In this document: piece after piece, positions 1-9,745 of the stretch
Layout: every line of letters begins with the position of its first letter
How positions within the stretch are numbered: position 1 is the stretch's first letter
NCBI RefSeq assembly: GCF_017832355.1
Contig: NZ_JAFIBY010000010.1
Coordinates: forward strand, 144,135 to 208,134
Length of the DNA: 64,000 nucleotides
Reading direction: 5' to 3'
From: Serratia sp. PL17
GTDB lineage: Bacteria > Pseudomonadota > Gammaproteobacteria > Enterobacterales > Enterobacteriaceae
Made by a program: the position numbers and the translations under genes
Notes under the pieces: model-generated
Told to the model about the DNA's origin: nothing
Databases searched by the model: none
Seen by the model: the letters and a program-made list of their open reading frames with translations, nothing else

Positions 1-17
1 ATCACTGCTGGAGTCGC

Positions 18-1271
18 ATGCCAAACTCAAATCACAATCTGGGCCGCCGTCGTTTATTACAGGGGGTTGCCGCAAGCTGGTTGCTGAGTGTGAGTCGCGT
101 AGGTATCGCTGCTTCATCGCACGTCATTGCCGTACGCGTCTGGCCTTCCTCCACCTATACCCGGGTGACGCTCGAATCTAACGTTGAATTGAAATACAAA
201 CAGTTTGCGCTGACCAATCCCGATCGCGTAGTGGTGGATATTGAAGGCGTGCAACTCAACAGCGTGTTGAAGGGTATTGTCGGTCAAGTGCGTGACGACG
301 ATCCCTACCTGAAGCAGGCGCGTGTTGGGCAGTTCGATCAAAATACCGTCCGCTTGGTGCTGGAGCTAAAACAGAGCGTTAGCCCTCATATGTTTACGCT
401 GGCACCGGTACCGGAATATCGCAATCGTCTGGTAATGGATTTGTATCCGAGTAAGGGCGGTAGCGGTGAAGACTATGATCCACTGCTGGCGTTACTGGAA
501 GATTACAACAAGGGCGATCTTGAGCGTACTTTGCCGGCGGAGGCACCACAGGCCGGTAAGGCAGGGCGTGACCGGCCTATTGTCATCATGCTGGATCCTG
601 GGCATGGGGGGGAGGATCCCGGTGCCATTGGCAAATTCAAGACGCGTGAAAAAGACATCGTGTTGCAGATTGCGCGGCGACTGAGCACGTTAATCAAACG
701 CGAGCCGAATATGAAAGTCTTTATGACGCGCAATGAAGATGTCTTTATTCCGCTGAAGGTGAGGGTGGCTAAGGCGCGCAAGCAGCGTGCTGACCTGTTT
801 GTGTCAATCCACGCAGATGCTTTTACCAGCCGCGCTGCACGCGGCTCGTCGGTCTTTGCACTGTCGACCAAGGGGGCAACCAGCTCGGCGGCGAAGTTCC
901 TGGCACAAACCCAGAATGAATCGGACCAAATCGGTGGGGTAAGTAAAAGTGGTGACCGCTACCTGGATCACACCATGTTTGATCTAATCCAAACCGCGAC
1001 CATCAATGACAGTTTGAAATTCGGCAAGGAAGTGCTGAACCGGATGGGGAAAATTAACCGTTTGCATAAGAATCGTGTCGATCAGGCCGGTTTTGCCGTA
1101 TTAAAGGCACCGGATATCCCATCGATCCTGGTTGAGACCGCGTTTATCAGCAACATAGAAGAAGAGCGTAAGCTGCGTACCACCCATTTCCAGCAGCAGG
1201 TGGCGGAATCTATTCTTGCGGGCATCAAGGCCTATTTTGCCAACGGTGGGGCGGTAGCGCGCAGAGGATAA
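18..1271 (+). CDS. amiC: N-acetylmuramoyl-L-alanine amidase AmiC
   Basis: 417 aa. Periplasmic zinc amidase that cuts the amide bond between N-acetylmuramic acid and the stem peptide to split the septum during daughter-cell separation. The N-terminus has a twin-arginine signal (RRR at residues 10-12, hydrophobic stretch to about residue 32), as in Tat-exported AmiC. An AMIN septal-targeting domain spans roughly residues 35-145. The Amidase_3 domain runs from about 187, with the zinc-ligand motif LDPGHGG at 192-198 and a late conserved Glu in LVETAF. The start ATG has GGAG just upstream. Only 17 bases precede it, so the promoter lies outside the window. Length matches the E. coli protein. Confidence 0.97.
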   Translation: MPNSNHNLGRRRLLQGVAASWLLSVSRVGIAASSHVIAVRVWPSSTYTRVTLESNVELKYKQFALTNPDRVVVDIEGVQLNSVLKGIVGQVRDDDPYLKQARVGQFDQNTVRLVLELKQSVSPHMFTLAPVPEYRNRLVMDLYPSKGGSGEDYDPLLALLEDYNKGDLERTLPAEAPQAGKAGRDRPIVIMLDPGHGGEDPGAIGKFKTREKDIVLQIARRLSTLIKREPNMKVFMTRNEDVFIPLKVRVAKARKQRADLFVSIHADAFTSRAARGSSVFALSTKGATSSAAKFLAQTQNESDQIGGVSKSGDRYLDHTMFDLIQTATINDSLKFGKEVLNRMGKINRLHKNRVDQAGFAVLKAPDIPSILVETAFISNIEEERKLRTTHFQQQVAESILAGIKAYFANGGAVARRG

Positions 1272-1329
1272 CCTAAAAGCAGAAACGGCTGGGCTGATGC
1301 CCGGTCAGTTTTTAGCGGATTTTAGATAC

Positions 1330-1353
1330 AAAAAAACACCCGTTAAGGTGCTT
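1330..1353 (-). terminator. Terminator of the initiator-tRNA operon
   Basis: On the minus strand AAGCACC and GGTGTTT form a stem (one G-U pair) around a 6-base loop, followed by a run of T. It lies about 20 bases beyond the third tRNA gene and is the natural end of that transcript. Confidence 0.75.
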
Positions 1354-1371
1354 ATCTGTAGTCATTAAGAT

Positions 1372-1448
<77 letters not shown>

Positions 1449-1512
1449 TCCGTCTTAATGCTTGTATTATCGAAACCAACATTTCATAAGATACCGCTGG
1501 TACAGTATCTGT

Positions 1513-1589
<77 letters not shown>

Positions 1590-1650
1590 TCCGTATAATA
1601 CTTTTTCATCGAATCCAACGCTTAATTGATACTGCTCTTGCAGTATCGGT

Positions 1651-1727
<77 letters not shown>

Positions 1728-1741
1728 TCCGATGGAAGCGC

Positions 1742-1769
1742 ACTATACTCTCCGTGCATTTTGTTGCAA
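1742..1769 (-). promoter_or_regulatory. Promoter of the initiator-tRNA operon
   Basis: On the minus strand TTGCAA (-35) and TATAGT (-10) are separated by 16 bases. The -10 is followed by a GC-rich discriminator (GCGC), typical of stringently controlled stable-RNA promoters. The first tRNA begins about 15 bases downstream. Confidence 0.75.
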
Positions 1770-1940
1770 CCCTTTTTGCATTTAATTGAACTAAAACGGC
1801 CTTTCTGGTGGATTAGTCCGCAATTTGCGGTCTTTTTCATCGTTATCCGCCGTGGGGCTTTTTTTATTTGCAGCGATTCCTTTATCTATGGGCGTTTGTT
1901 ATCGTTCGCCGGTAGATCATATCAGTTGAGAGTGTGCGTG

Positions 1941-3083
1941 ATGAAAGGACGTTGGGGCAAATACCTGCTGGGCGGGTTAGTGGTAGCGGTACTGGCAGGT
2001 TGTTCGTCTAAGCCGACTGACCGGGGACAGCAATATAAAGATGGCCGTCTGGATCAGTCTCTGGAGCTGGTGAACCAACCTAACGCCAAGGGCGTACCGG
2101 TGAATGCCAGGGATTACGCAGATCAACTGATGGAGATTAAAAACGCCTCTCCTTCACTTTTCAATCGTAACAACACGACGTTTCAGGCCGTACAACGTTG
2201 GATGTCCTCTGGCGCTGACACGCGCAGCCTGAACCAATACGGCCTCAGCGCCTACCAAATGGAGGGCGTGGACAACTACGGTAATGTGCAGTTTACCGGT
2301 TACTACACCCCGGTATTGCAGGCGCGCTATACCCAACAGGGCGAGTTCCGCTACCCGCTGTACCGCATGCCGCCAAAAGGAAAAGGCCGCTTGCCCGATC
2401 GCGCAGGCATTTATTCAGGTGCGCTGGATGACCGCTATATTGTGGCGTACACCAACTCACTGATGGACAACTTTATGATGGAAGTCCAGGGCAGTGGCTA
2501 TGTGGATTACGGCAATGGTCAGCCGTTGGTGTTCTTCGGCTATGGTGGCAAGAACGGCCATGCTTACCGCAGCATTGGTAAAGTGCTGATTGACCGCGGC
2601 GAAGTGGCGAAGGCGGATATGTCGATGCAGGCGATTCGTCAGTGGGCGGATACCCACAGCGCAGCAGAAGTGCGTGAGTTGCTGGAGCAAAACCCTTCCT
2701 TTGTCTTCTTCCGTCCGGAGGCCTTTGCGCCGGTTAGGGGCGCCAGTGCTGTGCCACTGATTGCCAAAGCCTCGGTGGCGTCCGACCGTTCGTTGATCCC
2801 TGCGGGCACCACGCTGCTGGCAGAAGTGCCGCTGCTGGACAACAAGGGTAAATTCACGGGAAAATATGAGATGCGCCTGATGGTGGCTCTGGATGTGGGT
2901 GGGGCGATTAAAGGCCAGCACTTTGACATGTACCAGGGCATCGGGCCAGATGCCGGTCACTCGGCAGGTTTTTACAACCACTATGGCCGCGTTTGGGTGT
3001 TGAAAGGCGCCAATGTTAACGCGCCGTTGTTTACCAGCCAGAGCGGTTCCACGTCCGGTGGCTCGCTGTTAGTCACCCGCTAA
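1941..3083 (+). CDS. mltA: Membrane-bound lytic murein transglycosylase A
   Basis: 380 aa from ATG 1941; the frame stays open further upstream, but the lipoprotein signal fixes this start. MltA is an outer-membrane lipoprotein that cleaves the MurNAc-GlcNAc bond of peptidoglycan with formation of 1,6-anhydro-MurNAc. The signal peptide has basic residues MKGRWGK, a hydrophobic core and lipobox LAGC with lipidated Cys21. The barrel domain (FTGYYTP near residue 115) is followed by the C-terminal 3D domain, where conserved Asp residues sit in ALDVGGAI and MYQGIGPDAG. It follows the tRNA operon divergently, as in E. coli. Confidence 0.96.
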   Translation: MKGRWGKYLLGGLVVAVLAGCSSKPTDRGQQYKDGRLDQSLELVNQPNAKGVPVNARDYADQLMEIKNASPSLFNRNNTTFQAVQRWMSSGADTRSLNQYGLSAYQMEGVDNYGNVQFTGYYTPVLQARYTQQGEFRYPLYRMPPKGKGRLPDRAGIYSGALDDRYIVAYTNSLMDNFMMEVQGSGYVDYGNGQPLVFFGYGGKNGHAYRSIGKVLIDRGEVAKADMSMQAIRQWADTHSAAEVRELLEQNPSFVFFRPEAFAPVRGASAVPLIAKASVASDRSLIPAGTTLLAEVPLLDNKGKFTGKYEMRLMVALDVGGAIKGQHFDMYQGIGPDAGHSAGFYNHYGRVWVLKGANVNAPLFTSQSGSTSGGSLLVTR

Positions 3084-3117
3084 CGGCTCTGGGTGATACA
3101 GAAATAGATTGACCCGC

Positions 3118-3145
3118 AAGGGCCGGACATTCCGGCCCTTATCAT
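3118..3145 (+). terminator. mltA terminator
   Basis: A perfect 10-bp stem (AAGGGCCGGA / TCCGGCCCTT) with loop CAT, 35 bases after the mltA stop, followed by a weak T-rich tail. Confidence 0.7.
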
Positions 3146-3171
3146 TTGCAATGTTAAGGTATTGAAGCGTT

Positions 3172-3978
3172 ATGAGCACAGCCTATTCTGAAGCCTACCT
3201 GCAGCGTTTTGGCGGCACGGCACGTTTGTACGGTCAGCAGGCATTGGCACTGTTTGCCCAGGCGCACATTTGCGTGATTGGCATCGGCGGCGTGGGCTCT
3301 TGGGCGGCAGAGGCACTGGCGCGCACCGGAATCGGTGCCATCACACTGATTGATATGGATGATGTCTGCGTCACCAACACTAACCGCCAGATTCATGCGC
3401 TACGCCAGCATGTTGGTCAGTCAAAAACGGAAGTGATGGCGGAACGTATTTTGGCGATCAACCCAGAGTGTCGGGTGACGTGCATTGACGACTTTATTAC
3501 TGCCGACAATGTCGCAGAGTTGCTGAATAACAATTTTAGCTATGTCATTGATGCGATTGACAGCGTGCGGCCGAAGGCGGCACTGCTGGCCTATTGTCGC
3601 CGTTACAAGATCCCCGTGGTTACTACCGGTGGTGCCGGTGGCCAGATAGATCCTACCCAGATTGCGGTAGTCGACTTGGCGAAAACCATTCAGGATCCGT
3701 TAGCCGCCAAATTGCGTGAACGGCTGAAAAATGACTTCAACGTGGTGAAGAACAGCAAGGGTAAGCTGGGTATTGACTGCGTGTTTTCGAGTGAACCCCT
3801 GGTTTACCCGCAGCCGGATGGCAGCGTTTGTGCGTCGCGGAGTACCGCGGAAGGGCCAAAAAGAATGGATTGCAGTGCAGGGTTTGGTGCGGCAACGATG
3901 GTGACCGCCACCTTTGGCTTTGTCGCTGTTTCCCATGCCCTGAAGAAGATGGTAGCAAAAGCCGCGCGTCAGGCGTAG
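3172..3978 (+). CDS. tcdA: tRNA threonylcarbamoyladenosine dehydratase TcdA
   Basis: 268 aa, also known as CsdL. An E1-like enzyme of the ThiF/MoeB fold that uses ATP to cyclise t6A at position 37 of ANN-decoding tRNAs to ct6A. The nucleotide-binding glycine motif [15 protein letters not shown] lies near residues 38-52, followed by the acidic [13 protein letters not shown] segment typical of E1 adenylating domains. Its tail overlaps the end of convergent csdE by 10 bp. The family is known to work with the CsdA-CsdE sulfur-transfer pair encoded next door, so the three genes form one functional unit. Confidence 0.95.
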   Translation: MSTAYSEAYLQRFGGTARLYGQQALALFAQAHICVIGIGGVGSWAAEALARTGIGAITLIDMDDVCVTNTNRQIHALRQHVGQSKTEVMAERILAINPECRVTCIDDFITADNVAELLNNNFSYVIDAIDSVRPKAALLAYCRRYKIPVVTTGGAGGQIDPTQIAVVDLAKTIQDPLAAKLRERLKNDFNVVKNSKGKLGIDCVFSSEPLVYPQPDGSVCASRSTAEGPKRMDCSAGFGAATMVTATFGFVAVSHALKKMVAKAARQA

Positions 3979-4421
3979 CGAGCGGCCATCGTTTTCACGG
4001 CGCCAGCCAGAGCCCCCAACCCGCTGGCGCGGGTGGCGCTGAGCTGGGCACGCAGTGCAAGCTGCTCAAACAGTGCCAAGGGATCCATTGCCACGATTTG
4101 CTGTGGCGTTTTTCCTTCGACCGCCGTCAACAGCACCGCCAGCAGGCCGCGTACGATGCGGCCTTCGCTGTCACCATAAAAGTGCATGGTGCCGTCCGCC
4201 AATAGCTGATGCCCCAGCCAGACCCGGTTCTCACAGCCACTCAATTCCATTTCCGCTGCACGTAATGCTTCTGGCAGCGGCGGTAATTGCTTCGCCAGCA
4301 TGATCAGTTGGCGATAGCGATCTTCCCACTGTTTCAGCGCGGTAAACTTCTCGGTTAATGCCTCGGCGGTTATTTCATGGCCAAAGGGATGGGGGGCAAG
4401 CATAGTCTCTCCGGGAGTCAT
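3969..4421 (-). CDS. csdE: Cysteine desulfurase sulfur acceptor CsdE
   Basis: 150 aa, SufE/CsdE family. It takes persulfide sulfur from CsdA on a conserved cysteine, here Cys63 in SGCENRVW, and raises CsdA activity. The motif [13 protein letters not shown] is also typical of the family. The start ATG follows the csdA stop directly (TAAATG), so the genes are translationally coupled. An internal ATG at 4403 ([10 protein letters not shown]) is an alternative start nearer the E. coli protein's N-terminus. Confidence 0.94.
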   Translation of the reverse strand: MTPGETMLAPHPFGHEITAEALTEKFTALKQWEDRYRQLIMLAKQLPPLPEALRAAEMELSGCENRVWLGHQLLADGTMHFYGDSEGRIVRGLLAVLLTAVEGKTPQQIVAMDPLALFEQLALRAQLSATRASGLGALAGAVKTMAARYA

Positions 4422-5627
4422 TTAGTCGGCCAGCAGGTCGATGGCGCTCTGCAGTGCGGCCACCAGGGCATCGACGTCTTCCTGGGTGTTGTAAGGCGCA
4501 AAAGAGGCACGTAACGTCCCGCTGACCCCCAATGCTGCCATGAGCGGCTGAGCGCAGTGCTGACCTGCACGCACCGCGATGCCTTGTTCTGCCAGCAAGG
4601 TGACGATATCACTGTGGTGGATACCGGCAATATCAAACGCCAACAGGCTGGAGCCAGAACAACGGAAGCTGCGGAACCCCGGCAGTTGCGCCAACTGTTT
4701 CTCTGCCAGATCGGCCAGTTCGCGGCTGTAGTGCTCAGCTGCCGCCATATCCTGATTGCCCAGCCATTCCAGCGCTGCGGCCAGCCCTAACACACCCGCG
4801 ATATTTGGCGTACCGGCTTCAAAACAGTGTGGGGGGTTTTGCGGCGTGAAACCGTCGAATGACGCCAGCGTTAACATCTTGCCGCCCCCTTGCCAGGGGG
4901 CCATCTGCGCCAATAATTCACTTTTACCGTACAGTGCGCCAATGCCGGTCGGGCCATAGAGCTTATGCCCAGAGAAGGCGTAAAAATCTATGTTAAGTTG
5001 CTGAACGTCGGCCGGGCAGTGCACGATACCTTGTGCGCCGTCGATCATCACGCGTGCGCCGACGCTGTGGGCCAAATCTATGGCGTGTGCCAGATCCGGG
5101 CAACCGCCAGTGACGTTGGACATCTGTCCCAGAGCCAGCAGGCGGGTTTTATCGCTGAGCAGGCTCGGTAATTGTGCAAGATCGGGTAACGAGTCTGCGC
5201 CAAGCGGCAATTTCACCACGCGTGCGCCGGTTTGTTCAGCCACCATGAGCCAGGGAATCAGGTTGGCGTGGTGTTCGGCCTCACTCACCAGGATTTCGTC
5301 ACCCGGCTGCAAGCGCGGGCGCGCATAACTTTGCGCCACCAAATTGATGGCTTCAGTCGTACCCCGGGTCCAAATAATGTCATCGGCTGACGGAGCATTC
5401 ACAAGCTTAGCGACTTGCTGACGAGCCTGTTCGAAACGCAGGGTCAGATCTTGCGCCGCGCGATGTTGGCTGCGGTGCACGGTGGCAGCGTCGTCACGGT
5501 AAAACTGCTGCGTAGCGTTGATGACCGCCAAGGGTTTCAACGCGGTGGCGGCGCTATCAAGATAAATACCCGCTTGTTGCAAAGCAGGAAACTGATTACG
5601 AAAAGCGATGGGGTTAAAAGGTGTCAT
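4422..5627 (-). CDS. csdA: Cysteine desulfurase CsdA
   Basis: 401 aa from ATG 5627, exactly the E. coli length; the open frame begins nine codons earlier but MTPFNPIAFR aligns with the E. coli N-terminus. A PLP-dependent class V aminotransferase-fold enzyme that converts cysteine to alanine and leaves a persulfide on its active-site cysteine. PLP-binding Lys222 is in SGHKLYGPTG, and catalytic Cys358 in AGQHCAQP. It heads a csdA-csdE operon read leftward. It supplies sulfur to CsdE for Fe-S or tRNA-modification tasks and works with TcdA. Confidence 0.95.
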   Translation of the reverse strand: MTPFNPIAFRNQFPALQQAGIYLDSAATALKPLAVINATQQFYRDDAATVHRSQHRAAQDLTLRFEQARQQVAKLVNAPSADDIIWTRGTTEAINLVAQSYARPRLQPGDEILVSEAEHHANLIPWLMVAEQTGARVVKLPLGADSLPDLAQLPSLLSDKTRLLALGQMSNVTGGCPDLAHAIDLAHSVGARVMIDGAQGIVHCPADVQQLNIDFYAFSGHKLYGPTGIGALYGKSELLAQMAPWQGGGKMLTLASFDGFTPQNPPHCFEAGTPNIAGVLGLAAALEWLGNQDMAAAEHYSRELADLAEKQLAQLPGFRSFRCSGSSLLAFDIAGIHHSDIVTLLAEQGIAVRAGQHCAQPLMAALGVSGTLRASFAPYNTQEDVDALVAALQSAIDLLAD

Positions 5628-5823
5628 ACCCTGATTGTCACTGGCTTGAGTCAATGGTTGATCCTGTCTTATTTTATCGCCAGAGACAAGCTATCCCGCA
5701 TATTAGGATTCATCGGCTGGAAATTATGGGTAAGTTTGTTATGCTGTTAGGTGCGCACTAAGTCATGACGTTAAATAATATAAAAGGTTTTTTACAGCAT
5801 TTAAAACTACAAAGGAGTCCACA

Positions 5824-6048
5824 ATGAAGAAAACAGCCGCAGTTATCTCTGCCCTGATGCTAACGTTTACCCTGGCAGCCTGTTCCAGCAACTACGTGAT
5901 GCAGACCAATGATGGACGTACCATTGTCGCTAAAGGAAAGCCCGCGTTGGATAATGATACAGGCATGATCCGCTATAAAGACGCCAATGGCGTTGAGCAG
6001 CAGATCAACCGTTCAGACGTGAAGGAAATGGTTGAAAGCGACCAGTAA
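5824..6048 (+). CDS. ygdI: Small lipoprotein of the YgdI/YgdR family
   Basis: 74 aa. Short signal peptide with lipobox LAAC and lipidated Cys20, followed by one small SH3-like DUF903 domain (YVMQTNDGRTIVAKGKP...). Family members are small envelope lipoproteins of unknown function. A good Shine-Dalgarno (AAAGGAG) precedes the ATG. The gene sits in the conserved place beside gcvB and gcvA and converges on gcvB, sharing its terminator hairpin. Confidence 0.9.
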   Translation: MKKTAAVISALMLTFTLAACSSNYVMQTNDGRTIVAKGKPALDNDTGMIRYKDANGVEQQINRSDVKEMVESDQ

Positions 6049-6066
6049 CGTCGGTCAAAAGCGGGT

Positions 6067-6096
6067 AAAAAAAAGCACCGCAAAGATTGCGGTGCT
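6067..6096. terminator. Shared terminator of gcvB and ygdI
   Basis: A perfect 10-bp stem (AGCACCGCAA / TTGCGGTGCT, loop AGA) at 6074-6096. On the minus strand it is followed by eight T, the classical gcvB terminator. On the plus strand the tail is weak, but it is the only hairpin after ygdI. Confidence 0.9.
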
Positions 6097-6267
6097 GCAT
6101 AAAATCACTATGGACAGACAGGGTAAATGTACAGGAAGTGAAAAAACAGTAGCTTAGCTACCACGTCTGGATTGCCAGACAATTTGCAAACACAACATCA
6201 CAACCACAAGCCAAAAGTTCATCGATGTCCTCGACACCCAATTCCTTTTCGTTCCGGCCCGGGAAGT
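6067..6267 (-). ncRNA. gcvB: GcvB small regulatory RNA
   Basis: About 201 nt. Hfq-dependent sRNA that represses many amino-acid and peptide transport and biosynthesis mRNAs. The minus strand starts ACTTCC as E. coli GcvB does. It contains the GU-rich R1 seed (GGTTGTGATGTTGTG, near 6187-6205), the conserved block ending in ACATTTACCCTGTCTGTCC, and the rho-independent terminator with an eight-T tail. R1 is about eight bases shorter than in E. coli because one TTGTTGTG-type unit is absent. It is divergent from gcvA, its known activator. Confidence 0.95.
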
Positions 6268-6273
6268 GCCGCC

Positions 6274-6302
6274 ACTATAGGTATTTGCTGGCGCATGCTC
6301 AA
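6274..6302 (-). promoter_or_regulatory. gcvB promoter
   Basis: On the minus strand TTGAGC (-35), a 17-base spacer and TATAGT (-10), ending six bases before the predicted GcvB 5' end at 6267. CTAAT motifs, the core reported for GcvA binding, occur at 6335-6339 and 6433-6437 on the gcvA side of the shared intergenic region. Confidence 0.8.
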
Positions 6303-6440
6303 CGGACAATTTATAATGGCTCGGATTAAAAAAACTAATGGTAGCGCTTTGCTGTCCTGTGCCTATTGCACGGCAGACAACGCCGCTTGATTTTTTATGC
6401 CGAATCATTCGGAATATTGTTACACAAAAGTAGCTAATAA

Positions 6441-7358
6441 ATGTCTAAACGCTTACCACCTCTTAATGCGCTGCGGGTCTTTGACGCGGCTGCCCGTCAC
6501 CTGAGTTTTACCAAAGCGGCTGAAGAGTTGTTTGTCACCCAGGCTGCGGTGAGCCACCAGATCAAGTCGCTGGAGGACTTCCTTGGCCTGAAGCTGTTTC
6601 GGCGTCGAAATCGCTCTCTATTGCTGACGGAAGAAGGGCAAAGTTATTACCTGGATATCAAGGAAATCTTCTCCTCAATCAATGAGGCGACGCGTAAGTT
6701 GCAGGCGCGTAGCGCCAAGGGCGCATTAACCGTCAGTTTGCCCCCGAGTTTTGCTATTCAGTGGTTGGTGCCACGACTGTCTGGCTTTAACTCAGCTTAT
6801 CCGGGAATCGATGTGCGAATCCAGGCGGTGGACCGCGAAGAAGACAAGTTGGCGGATGATGTCGACGTAGCGATTTTCTATGGTCGTGGTAACTGGACGG
6901 GGTTACGTGCCGAACGTTTATACGCGGAATACCTGCTGCCGGTATGTTCACCGAGCTTACTGACTGGGGAACATGCATTAAAAGTGACGAGCGATCTGGC
7001 TTATCACACGCTACTGCATGATACTTCCCGCCGCGATTGGTTGGCATATACGCGCCAACTGGGGTTACAACACATTAATGTGCAACAAGGCCCGATTTTC
7101 AGCCACAGCGCCATGGTGGTTCAGGCGGCAGTACATGGGCAGGGGATTGCGCTGGTAAATAACGTGATGGCGCAGACCGAGATTGAAGCCGGAAGGTTGG
7201 TTTGCCCGTTTAACGATGTTTTAGTCAGTAAAAATGCTTTTTATCTGGTATGTCATGACAGCCAGGCAGAACTGGGTAAAATAGCCGCCTTTCGTCAGTG
7301 GATCCTGGCACGCGCAGCCAGCGAACAAGAAAAGTTCCGCTTTCGCTACGAACAATAA
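6441..7358 (+). CDS. gcvA: LysR-type regulator GcvA (glycine cleavage system)
   Basis: 305 aa. LysR-family regulator that activates the gcvTHP glycine cleavage operon and gcvB when glycine is present and represses without it. The N-terminal winged helix-turn-helix (LSFTKAAEELFVTQAAVSHQIKSLE, about residues 21-45) is followed by a periplasmic-binding-like effector domain from about residue 93. The invariant arrangement with the divergent sRNA gcvB is kept. The start begins MSKRLPPLNALRVFDAAARH, the usual N-terminus of this protein. Confidence 0.96.
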   Translation: MSKRLPPLNALRVFDAAARHLSFTKAAEELFVTQAAVSHQIKSLEDFLGLKLFRRRNRSLLLTEEGQSYYLDIKEIFSSINEATRKLQARSAKGALTVSLPPSFAIQWLVPRLSGFNSAYPGIDVRIQAVDREEDKLADDVDVAIFYGRGNWTGLRAERLYAEYLLPVCSPSLLTGEHALKVTSDLAYHTLLHDTSRRDWLAYTRQLGLQHINVQQGPIFSHSAMVVQAAVHGQGIALVNNVMAQTEIEAGRLVCPFNDVLVSKNAFYLVCHDSQAELGKIAAFRQWILARAASEQEKFRFRYEQ

Positions 7359-7411
7359 GGCAGGCCGCCATTTTATTGCTGCCCGCTTTCTTTAAATAAA
7401 GGTAAATAACG

Positions 7412-7807
7412 ATGAGCAGTCGTTCAATGCTGATTTTTGCCGCTATCAGTGGCTTTGTATTTGTTGCTCTGGGCGCGTTTGGCGCACACGTATTAAGTGG
7501 CACGTTAGGCGCTAACGAGATGGTTTGGATCCGTACCGGTCTGGACTACCAAGGGTTCCACACTCTGGCGATCCTGGCGTTGGCCGTGGCGATGCAACGC
7601 CGCGTTAGCCTGTGGTTTTATTGGAGCGGGGCGCTCTTGGCGCTCGGCACTGTACTGTTCAGCGGCAGCCTGTACTGTCTGGCGCTGTCACACCTGAAGG
7701 TCTGGGTTTATATCACGCCGGTTGGCGGCATGTGTTTCCTGATCGGCTGGGCATTGATGTTGATTGGCGCTTTGCGTCTGAGGAAAAAGGCCGAGCGCCA
7801 TGAATAG
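7412..7807 (+). CDS. ygdD: DUF423 inner-membrane protein YgdD
   Basis: 131 aa with four predicted membrane helices: about residues 5-27, 45-60, 67-87 and 97-117. DUF423 family; function unknown. It overlaps the start of rlmM by 8 bp and is followed by it in E. coli too, so the two are likely cotranscribed with gcvA. Confidence 0.9.
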   Translation: MSSRSMLIFAAISGFVFVALGAFGAHVLSGTLGANEMVWIRTGLDYQGFHTLAILALAVAMQRRVSLWFYWSGALLALGTVLFSGSLYCLALSHLKVWVYITPVGGMCFLIGWALMLIGALRLRKKAERHE

Positions 7808-8903
7808 ACTTGCGTTGTATTGCCGTCAAGGCTTTGAAAAAGAGTGCGCGGCGGAAATTACCGCCAAGGCAGCTGAACTGGAAGTGTTTGGCTTTGCCAG
7901 AGTAAAAGATAATAGCGGCTACGTGCTGTTTGAATGTTATCAACCGGATGACGCCGATCGCCTGGCACGGGAAATTCCGTTCCGCGAACTGATCTTTGCC
8001 CGCCAGATGCTGGTGGTTGGCGAGTTGCTGCGTGATTTGCCGCCGGAAGATCGCGTATCACCGATTGTTGGCATGCTGATCGGTGTGGTTGACCGTGGTG
8101 GTGAGCTACGTGTTGAAGTCCCTGACACCAACGAAAGCAAAGAACTGTTGAAGTTTTGCCGCAAGTTGACGGTACCGTTGCGTTCTGCAATGCGTGAACA
8201 GAAGGTGTTGATGGCGCGTGAAAACGCAACCCGCCCCGTGGTCCACGTGTTCTTTATTGCGCCGGGTTGCTGCTATGTCGGCTATTCCTTCAGCAATAAT
8301 AATTCACCGTTCTACATGGGGATCCCACGTCTTAAGTTCCCATCCGATGCGCCAAGCCGTTCTACGCTGAAGCTGGAAGAGGCATTCCACGTATTTATCC
8401 CTGCCGATGAGTGGGATGAACGTTTGGCCAGTGGCATGCATGCGGTCGATCTGGGCGCCTGTCCGGGCGGTTGGACCTATCAATTGGTGCAGCGTAGCAT
8501 GATGGTACATGCGGTAGATAATGGCCCAATGGCGCCGAGCCTGATGGATACCGGTCAGGTAACGCACCACCGCGCCGATGGCTTCCGGTATGAGCCTTCC
8601 AGCAGCAAGATTTACTGGCTGGTGTGCGACATGGTGGAGAAGCCGGCGAAAGTGACGAGCTTGATGATTCAGTGGCTGGTGAAAGGGTGGTGCCGTGAGG
8701 CAATCTTCAACCTTAAACTGCCGATGAAAAAACGCTACGAAGAGGTGTCGCAGAACCTGTTGTCCATCAAAGAAGCCTTGGACTCGGCGGGTATCAGCTC
8801 AGAAATCCATGCCAAGCAGCTGTACCACGATCGTGAAGAGGTTACGGTGCACGTTCGCCGCATGTGGTCAGCCGTGGCTGGCCGTCGCGACGAGCGTGAA
8901 TAA
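7800..8903 (+). CDS. rlmM: 23S rRNA 2'-O-ribose C2498 methyltransferase RlmM
   Basis: 367 aa. Uses S-adenosylmethionine to methylate the 2'-O of C2498 in 23S rRNA. An N-terminal THUMP-type RNA-binding region is followed by a Rossmann-like RrmJ-type domain with the SAM motif [14 protein letters not shown] near residues 217-230. The acidic VCDMVEKP and a late Lys ([13 protein letters not shown]) belong to the K-D-K-E catalytic set. Same length and neighbours as E. coli ygdE. Confidence 0.96.
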   Translation: MNRLALYCRQGFEKECAAEITAKAAELEVFGFARVKDNSGYVLFECYQPDDADRLAREIPFRELIFARQMLVVGELLRDLPPEDRVSPIVGMLIGVVDRGGELRVEVPDTNESKELLKFCRKLTVPLRSAMREQKVLMARENATRPVVHVFFIAPGCCYVGYSFSNNNSPFYMGIPRLKFPSDAPSRSTLKLEEAFHVFIPADEWDERLASGMHAVDLGACPGGWTYQLVQRSMMVHAVDNGPMAPSLMDTGQVTHHRADGFRYEPSSSKIYWLVCDMVEKPAKVTSLMIQWLVKGWCREAIFNLKLPMKKRYEEVSQNLLSIKEALDSAGISSEIHAKQLYHDREEVTVHVRRMWSAVAGRRDERE

Positions 8904-8925
8904 GAACGCTGCCGGCACTAATCTT

Positions 8926-8987
8926 ATACCCTAAATCATTCGAGTTGCAGGATCTAATACCCCTGCAGTTTGAAGTATGACGGGTAT
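8926..8987 (+). repeat. Internally deleted ERIC element
   Basis: 62 bp. The left end ATACCCTAAATCATTCGAG and right end TTGAAGTATGACGGGTAT are the two termini of an ERIC element (normally about 127 bp) joined across a deleted middle. It ends two bases before the xni stop codon, between convergent rlmM and xni. Confidence 0.85.
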
Positions 8988-8989
8988 CG

Positions 8990-9745
8990 TTAAACCGGTA
9001 ACCGCAGTTGCTGCAGGTTGCCGGTTAACACCAGATCGGTTCGTAGCGTCGCCACCTTTTTACTGATATAAGCCATTTCGCGGTGCTGCTGCAGTTTACC
9101 GCGCCATTTCTCCGGCACCTGTTCCAGACTCTGATATAACCCATCAAGCGAACCTGCCTGCTGTAACAGCAATACCGCCGTTTTCGGTCCGATGCCGGCT
9201 ACGCCAGGGATCTTGCTGCTGCTGATCCCCGCCAATCCCCAGTAATCTGACAGCTGCTGTGGCGATACCCCAAACTCCTGTTGCACAAATGGCATATCCA
9301 ACCAGCGTTTTTGGAAGTAGTCACGGATTTGCACACTTGGTGCCAACAGTTGGCAATAACCTTTGTCGGTGGACACAATAGTTACCTGATGACCGCCGCC
9401 AGCGATCTTGGCCGTCAGGGTTGCCGCCAGGTCGTCGGCTTCATTGCCGGGCGAGTGCCAACAGGCGACGCCAAGGGCGGCGAACGCCTGACGAAGCTGC
9501 GGCATTTCCTGCTGTAAATCCGCCGGCATCGGCGAACGGCCTGCCTTATAGTCGGGCAGGATTTGGTGACGCCAGCTTTCACTACGATCGTCTTCGTCGA
9601 ACACCGCGACCGCGTGGGTTGGGCGGCTGTGCTGGATCAACTGTTGCAACGCATGTTGGCAGGCAGTCACGCAGGGGGAACCCTGCACGGCGTGAATGCG
9701 GCGGATGAGGTTTAGGGCGTCGACAATCAGTAGGTGTATATACAC
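8990..9745 (-). CDS. xni: Flap endonuclease Xni
   Basis: 251 aa from GTG 9745, the same length as E. coli Xni (ExoIX). Homologue of the 5'-3' exonuclease/flap-endonuclease domain of DNA polymerase I. The metal-binding acidic motif EADDLAAT and the helix-hairpin-helix [14 protein letters not shown] are visible. The frame is open further upstream, but that part is the translation of an ERIC repeat. GAAGGA lies six bases before the GTG, and the following residues [17 protein letters not shown] align with the E. coli N-terminus. Both ends of the gene touch ERIC copies. Confidence 0.93.
   Translation of the reverse strand: MYIHLLIVDALNLIRRIHAVQGSPCVTACQHALQQLIQHSRPTHAVAVFDEDDRSESWRHQILPDYKAGRSPMPADLQQEMPQLRQAFAALGVACWHSPGNEADDLAATLTAKIAGGGHQVTIVSTDKGYCQLLAPSVQIRDYFQKRWLDMPFVQQEFGVSPQQLSDYWGLAGISSSKIPGVAGIGPKTAVLLLQQAGSLDGLYQSLEQVPEKWRGKLQQHREMAYISKKVATLRTDLVLTGNLQQLRLPV

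Noticed and set aside
1761..1940. 60-codon upstream extension of MltA
   Set aside because: It crosses the tRNA promoter region and would bury the lipoprotein signal peptide.
6154..6408. Open frames on both strands over the ygdI-gcvA gap
   Set aside because: The region is the gcvB RNA gene and its promoter, with conserved RNA rather than coding features.
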